DNA from: Streptomyces sp. WAC08241
Lineage (GTDB): Bacteria; Actinomycetota; Actinomycetes; Streptomycetales; Streptomycetaceae
Assembly: GCA_007858575.1 (NCBI GenBank)
Contig: CP042279.1
Coordinates: 744,001 to 808,000 of the forward strand
Direction: 5' to 3'
DNA: 64,000 nucleotides
Shown here: positions 62,567 through 64,000 of the stretch, one piece after another
Layout of the letters: the number at the start of each line of letters is the position of its first letter
Numbering within the stretch: position 1 is the first letter of the stretch
The notes under the pieces: generated by a model
The model's database searches: none
Told to the model about the DNA's origin: nothing
The model's input: the letters and a program-made list of their open reading frames with translations, nothing else
Program-made: the position numbers and the translations under genes

Positions 62567-63199
62567 ATGACTACCACCTTCCGGACATCTCCATCAACAC
62601 GGACCGGTTGGTGCTGCGCGCGCTCGAAGAGGCGGACGCCCCCGCGCTCGCCGAGATGATGAACGACGAACTCGTCGGCGCCTGGACCGCCGTGCCCCAG
62701 CCCTTCACCGAGGCCGCCGCCCACCGCTGGATCACCGAGTACGCGCCCGCCGAACGCGCCGCGGGCCGCGGACTCGACCTCGCCGTCACCGAGTTCTCAC
62801 CCAGCGCCTCGTCGGCGTCGTCCAACTGGGCAACACGAACTGGCGCGTCCGCTCCACCGAACTCTCCTACATCGTCGCCCCTGGGCCCGCGGCGAGGGCT
62901 ACGCCTCCGAAGCCGCCCTCGCCACCGCCCGGTGGCTCTTCAACGACCGGAAGTTCGAACGCCTGGAACTGCGCACCGCCGCTGACAACACCGCCTCCCA
63001 GCAGGTCGCCCAGAAGATCGGCTGCATCAGCGAGGGCGTCCTGCGCAACGCCTGCATAGCCCGCACCCGCACCGAGGACGGCGGCTGGACCGAGCTGCGC
63101 ACCGACTTCATCCTCTGGGGCCTGCTCCCCGAGGACCTCGACGACGTCGCCGACCAGATGGCCGAAGCCGGATACTCCTCGTACACCGACTGGAACTGA
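62567..63199 (+). CDS. GNAT family acetyltransferase (RimJ/RimL-like)
   Basis: The start SINTDRLVLRALEEADAPAL is the RimJ/RimL-type opening; LTQRLVGVVQLGNTNWRVRS, RGEGYASEAALATARWLFND (acetyl-CoA motif) and LELRTAADNTASQQVAQKIG follow. Breaks near 62580, 62802 and 62880. ATG 62567. About 212 residues. RimJ/RimL enzymes acetylate N-terminal alanine of ribosomal proteins; relatives act on many amines, so the target is open. Confidence 0.87.
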
Positions 63200-63272
63200 T
63201 TCCCCGGGGCCATCCCGGGGTACGCTCGGCACGCCCCCGACCCGCGACAACACCACAGGGAGACAGACGACG

Positions 63273-64000
63273 ATGGCCGACCGCGTCACGGTGATCGGCT
63301 GGGACGGCTCGCCTTTCCCCGGCGGCCCGCTCCGCGCTCTCCGCCGCCACCCTGGTGGCCGGAGCCGCCCACCACCTGGCCCGGCCCGAGGTGCCCCCGC
63401 CGCCGAGCGCATCCGCCTCGGCAGCGTCGACCTCGCCGCCCGCCGCATCGCCGGCCACCGCGGCACCGCCGTCGTCCTCGCCGACGGCGACCCCGGCTTC
63501 TTCGGCGTCGTCCGCACCCTGCGCGCCCCCGAGCACGGCCTGGAGGTCGAGGTCGTCCCCGCCGTCTCCTCCGTCGCCGCCGCCTTCGCCCGGGCCGGCA
63601 TGCCCTGGGAGGACGCCCGGACCGTCGTCGCCCACCAGCGCACCCTGCGCCGCGCCGTCAACGTCTGCCGCGCCCACCCCAAGGTCGCCGTCCTCACTCG
63701 CCGGGCGCCGGCCCCGCCGAGCTCGCCCTCCTCCTCGACGGGGTCCACCGCACCTTCGTCGTCTGCGAGCAGCTCGGCACCGACCGCGAACGGGTCTCCG
63801 TCCTCACCTCCGACAAGGCCGCCGACCACACCTGGAGCGACCCGAACGTCGTCCTCGTCATCGGCGGGGAGGCGGCACCCCGACCGCCCCTGGCTGGCGG
63901 GCCAGGACCCTCCGTCCGCCCCTTCCGCGGCTGGGGCCTCCCCACGGAGGAGTACGACTCCGAGGGCACGGCCCCGGAACCGATCAGGCCCGCCCGAAAG
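63273..64000 (+). CDS. cobL: Precorrin-6Y C5,15-methyltransferase, 5' part
   Basis: The opening MADRVTVIGWDGS is characteristic of CobL/CbiE, the cobalamin-pathway methyltransferase fused to a decarboxylase. The tetrapyrrole methylase core follows: LVAGAAHHLARPEV, TAVVLADGDPGFFGVVRTLR, VVPAVSSVAAAFARAGMPWE, LAFARAGMPWEDARTVVAH and RTFVVCEQLGTDRERVSV. Breaks near 63315, 63393, 63700 and 63875. ATG 63273 follows CAGGGAGA. The gene runs off the window, so the C-terminal domain is not seen. Confidence 0.88.
   Translation, partial: MADRVTVIGWDGSPFPGGPLRALRRHPGGRSRPPPGPARGAPAAERIRLGSVDLAARRIAGHRGTAVVLADGDPGFFGVVRTLRAPEHGLEVEVVPAVSSVAAAFARAGMPWEDARTVVAHQRTLRRAVNVCRAHPKVAVLTRRAPAPPSSPSSSTGSTAPSSSASSSAPTANGSPSSPPTRPPTTPGATRTSSSSSAGRRHPDRPWLAGQDPPSAPSAAGASPRRSTTPRARPRNRSGPPE

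Overview
The window is chromosomal DNA of a high-GC actinomycete, almost certainly Streptomyces or a close relative. Evidence: GC well above 70 percent, near-universal G/C at third codon positions, frequent GTG starts, and a gene order that (from memory, not searched) follows the core region around SCO1553-SCO1615 of Streptomyces coelicolor. It is a housekeeping region with scattered regulators. I see no prophage, insertion sequence, CRISPR array, tRNA or rRNA.

Layout. 1-7.5 kb: end of a metal-receptor gene, a TDT exporter divergent from a LysR regulator, an amidohydrolase, a TetR regulator and an NCS1 permease. 6.8-13.5 kb: a gamma-glutamylation cluster (class I amidotransferase hydrolase, ethanolamine-type permease, GntR regulator, GlnA-like ligase, aldehyde dehydrogenase, SDR) resembling the GlnA4 ethanolamine pathway. 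13.5-20 kb: secreted HAD phosphatase, PLP fold-III enzyme, Pro-rich membrane protein with a mycosin-like protease, SseB protein, DUF1844 protein. 20-28 kb: infC-rpmI-rplT, TrmH methyltransferase, histidine kinase, pheS-pheT. 28-41 kb: SpoIIE phosphatase, HTH-TPR regulator, NUDIX hydrolase, 3-hydroxybutyryl-CoA dehydrogenase, Tat-exported GHL10 glycosidase, EamA transporter opposite a MocR regulator, a histidine-phosphatase-like protein, an RNA methyltransferase, an oxidoreductase with a MerR regulator. 41-53 kb: arginine biosynthesis (argG; argC-argJ-argB-argD-argR; argH), with ARG-box-like sites over all three promoters. 53-64 kb: TetR/MFS pair, acyltransferase, glpQ1-type phosphodiesterase with a PHO-box-like array, small sigma factor, acetyltransferases, two small membrane proteins, metNIQ with a Cys/Met-rich leader ORF, and the start of cobL.

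The dominant technical fact is that nearly every gene is broken by single-base indels: roughly 120 by my manual count, leaving about eight genes intact (gntR, HAD, sseB, infC, rplT, argJ, argB, argR). Essential genes such as pheS, pheT and rpmI are hit, and many breaks are explained by one missing C in a C-run just before T. I treat these as sequence errors and annotate whole genes across the breaks. Positions given for breaks are approximate.
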